This document shows positions 8,882-9,932 of a stretch of 9,932 nt of DNA, one piece after another. The position numbers and the translations under genes are program-made. The notes under the pieces are model-generated. The model ran no database searches. It saw only the letters and a list, made by a program, of their open reading frames with translations, and was not told the origin of the DNA. The stretch covers positions 12,803 to 22,734 of the forward strand of contig DHNJ01000110.1 of the NCBI GenBank assembly GCA_002409445.1, read 5' to 3'. The DNA is from Armatimonadetes bacterium UBA5419. Its GTDB lineage: Bacteria; Armatimonadota; UBA10988. Each line of letters begins with the position of its first letter. Position 1 is the stretch's first letter.

Positions 8882-8924
8882 TCGCCCCGGGACCCCGTGG
8901 TTGTACCGCCACCGCTTCGGCGGC
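8882..8924 (+). repeat. Dispersed repeat, copy A (TTGTACCGCC)
   Basis: Copy A contains the 10-mer TTGTACCGCC at 8901-8910, preceded by TCGCCCCGGGACC and followed by a hairpin-forming ACCGCTTCGGCGGC. It aligns with copy B over its full 43 bases with one single-base gap on the 5' side. It is the most diverged of the three copies on that side and lacks the second block seen with copies B and C. Confidence 0.6.
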
Positions 8925-8964
8925 TGGGGTGCGGCACATCGTTGCCTCGCTCATCCGTAATCGG

Positions 8965-8989
8965 CGACGGCCGCAGCCAGGGGCCGTCG
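8965..8989. repeat. Inverted repeat, 8-bp stem
   Basis: CGACGGCC (8965-8972) pairs perfectly with GGCCGTCG (8982-8989) across a nine-base loop. There is no T-run on either side, so this is not a classical intrinsic terminator. It lies about 320 bases after the STAND gene. Confidence 0.6.
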
Positions 8990-9047
8990 GCTTGGCGGTA
9001 GCCCAATCCTGCTTCGGCCTCCGCTGCGCTGTGGCCGAGTCTAAGGT

Positions 9048-9066
9048 CGCGGGCTAGCAGCCCGCG
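9048..9066. repeat. Perfect hairpin with GGCT/AGCC apex
   Basis: CGCGGGCT (9048-9055) pairs with AGCCCGCG (9059-9066) across a three-base loop AGC. The apex GGCT...AGCC is shared with the two hairpins at 9782-9826. Its right arm overlaps block 2 of the dispersed repeat (9058-9075). Confidence 0.7.
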
Positions 9067-9252
9067 CCACATGGGGGACTGGCGCGGCGCCGCACGGCGG
9101 GGCGGAGGTGTGCCGTGCAAGCACGTTTGCTGCGGACAGGAGTGTCCACGGTCCCAGTTAGACCGACGCCGGGCGGGGTCAGCGAAGGCGGCGGTGCGCC
9201 GGGGCGCTGCCGCCGGAGCGGCGGCGGTACAAAGTGGTGGGCCGGGGCACGA
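9058..9252 (-). repeat. Dispersed repeat, copy B, with two conserved blocks
   Basis: Reading the minus strand, block 1 runs from 9252 to 9209: TCGTGCCC, then TTGTACCGCC (complement at 9223-9232), then a hairpin-forming GCCGCTCCGGCGGC. Block 2, CCCATGTGGCGCGGGCTG, is the complement of 9058-9075. About 130 bases separate the blocks. Copy C on the other side of the recombinase remnant carries the same two blocks in the same order on the opposite strand, but only nine bases apart. The pair therefore forms a broken inverted repeat around the remnant. Confidence 0.65.
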
Positions 9253-9257
9253 CAGGT

Positions 9258-9273
9258 GGCATGGTGCCATGCC
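9258..9273. repeat. Short palindrome
   Basis: GGCATG (9258-9263) pairs with CATGCC (9268-9273) around GTGC, so the whole 16-mer is nearly palindromic. It sits next to the start of copy B. It could be a protein-binding site or a chance palindrome. Confidence 0.5.
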
Positions 9274-9459
9274 GCGCGCCGGGTCTTGCACAGCGGTCAC
9301 CCCCGACGTACCTAGTTGCCACGGCGATCCTCAGACGAGTAGAGTCAGCCCCCTGGGCCGGCACCTCCCGATGGTCGGCGCGCTGCTCTTGCGGCTGTCC
9401 TGCGCCGCCGCAGCCAGCCGCGCCGATGGCCGCTGCGGTGCCGATGCTGGGAGGCAGTG

Positions 9460-9816
9460 ATGAGGCGTGCGGACGGCCAGCGGGCGGCGGTCTATTGCCG
9501 CGTTGGCTCTGCCAGGCAGGCCGAGTACGGGCGGTCGCTCGAGGTCCAGCGGACCAGAGTCGAAGCGGCTCTGCGCGGCAGCGGGGCCGTGCCTGCCATG
9601 GTCTTCGTGGACATCGGCGTCCCGGGCTCGGTGCCTATCGCTAGCCGTCCGCAAGGTCAGCGCCTGTACGAGGCGGTTAGGTCGGGCGATGGCCCTTGGC
9701 CGCCAGGCCAGTCGAGACGTTCGCCCGCGGTCTGTTCCGACGCTGCCGTCGGCGATGGTCCCTGCTGGGCTGCCGCCCAGCGTTGTGGGCTCGTAAGCCC
9801 ACAACCCGCCGGCTAG
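9460..9816 (+). pseudogene. Serine recombinase remnant (resolvase N-terminal domain)
   Basis: The open frame gives a 118-aa product from ATG 9460, with GGGAGG at 9449-9454 at good spacing; a GTG one codon earlier is a poorer start. Residues 8 to about 80 match a resolvase/invertase catalytic domain: AAVYCRVGSARQ, SLEVQ, VFVDIGVPGS and RPQGQRLYEAVRSGD. In active members the motif is Y-x-R-V-S, with the serine attacking DNA. Here that position is G16 (codon GGC, 9505-9507), although a serine follows at 17; AGC to GGC would be a one-base change. After RSGD (about 9690) the frame no longer resembles the family: the expected LDR segment is absent and the rest of the domain and the DNA-binding C-terminus are missing. 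A faint trace (ASRDVR) appears in another frame, hinting at a frameshift. The stop lies within a hairpin. It is likely inactive; a short divergent recombinase-like protein is less likely. Confidence 0.7.
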
Positions 9817-9826
9817 TGAGCCGGCG
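9782..9826. repeat. Two perfect tandem hairpins over the recombinase stop
   Basis: Hairpin 1 pairs GTTGTGGGCT (9782-9791) with AGCCCACAAC (9796-9805) around CGTA. Hairpin 2 pairs CGCCGGCT (9807-9814) with AGCCGGCG (9819-9826) around AGTG. Both are perfect, have four-base loops, share the apex GGCT-n4-AGCC and lie one base apart. There is no T-run, so terminator function is doubtful. The form suits a REP-like intergenic repeat. The TAG stop at 9814-9816 lies within hairpin 2, so the last codons of the remnant are made of this repeat. Confidence 0.85.
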
Positions 9827-9870
9827 CTCCGCTTGAGGGCGCCGCCGCCCACGGGCGCGACACGGACTCC

Positions 9871-9932
9871 TCGTGCCCAGGACCAGCGGATTGTACCGCC
9901 GCCCAGGTCCCGCCCATGTGGCGTGGGCTGAT
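9871..9932 (+). repeat. Dispersed repeat, copy C (runs to the window end)
   Basis: Block 1 (9871-9903) matches copy B at about 27 of 33 positions with the same 20-base spacing from TCGTGCCC to TTGTACCGCC (9891-9900). Block 2 (9913-9930, CCCATGTGGCGTGGGCTG) matches the copy B block at 17 of 18 positions. The copy may continue beyond the window. It lies 55 bases after the recombinase remnant and points away from it. Confidence 0.65.

Larger units (their letters stand above)
8646..9459. other. Hairpin-rich stretch without a convincing gene
   Basis: These 814 bases lie between the STAND gene and the recombinase remnant. Open frames here are short, arginine/alanine/proline-rich and overlap on both strands as expected by chance in GC-rich DNA; none has a recognisable domain plus a good ribosome binding site. 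The stretch does hold several perfect inverted repeats and two copies of a dispersed repeat, listed separately. No rRNA, tRNA or CRISPR pattern is seen. A leftward frame around 9300-8857 contains a fairly natural-looking segment (WRGLLARDLRLGHSAAEAEA) that overlaps repeat block 2. That segment may be a remnant of a coding gene, but I cannot name it. Confidence 0.6.

Noticed and set aside
8660..8962. Possible gene remnant after the STAND gene (VLQRELSL, stop, EARLISIIETVATT)
   Set aside because: The segment looks somewhat natural and is broken by a TAG at 8682-8684, but it is short, has no recognised homologue and turns low-complexity further on. It is not strong enough to list as a pseudogene.
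9782..9805. Integron attC-like site, because the hairpin starts GTT and ends AAC
   Set aside because: The ends do not fit the RYYYAAC/GTTRRRY core pattern, the stem is perfect without extrahelical bases, and no integrase is present.
9331..9852. 173-codon minus-strand open frame opposite the recombinase remnant
   Set aside because: It is antisense to a recognisable domain and has no motif of its own.

Overview
This is a very GC-rich bacterial window with two unlike halves. The left part (1-4288) holds the start of a leftward ABC-transporter ATPase gene and a tight rightward run of three genes: a glycoside-hydrolase-like protein, an exported Asp-box (sialidase-fold) protein and an exported FG-GAP/VCBS beta-propeller protein. 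Codons here end almost always in G or C. The mix of exported sialidase-like and VCBS proteins with an uncharacterised glycosidase-like enzyme is common in polysaccharide-degrading, GC-rich bacteria such as Planctomycetota, Hydrogenedentota or Armatimonadota. This is only a guess: no rRNA, tRNA or marker gene is present.

The right part begins at about 4290. One very large gene (4362-8645, 1427 aa) encodes a PD-(D/E)xK/Mrr-like nuclease domain, a STAND-type P-loop NTPase and a long C-terminal region that probably acts as a sensor. This is the layout of bacterial NLR-like antiviral proteins (Avs/AVAST). Its base composition is less extreme than that of its neighbours. It stands alone, with no obvious partner gene, and is the best candidate in the window for an undescribed defence system.

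After it come about 800 bases without a convincing gene (8646-9459). This stretch is rich in hairpins and holds two of three copies of a dispersed repeat containing the 10-mer TTGTACCGCC. Next is the 5' part of a serine recombinase gene (9460-9816) with a good ribosome binding site. The residue expected to be the catalytic serine is glycine, and similarity to the family stops after about 75 codons. Two perfect tandem hairpins overlap its stop. The same two-block repeat lies on both sides of this remnant in opposite orientation, pointing away from it. This resembles the debris of a mobile element.

How the parts may work together: the left genes probably serve import and breakdown of glycans. 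The right side looks like an acquired defence gene next to a decayed recombinase locus. The link between the defence gene and the recombinase remnant is inferred from proximity only.
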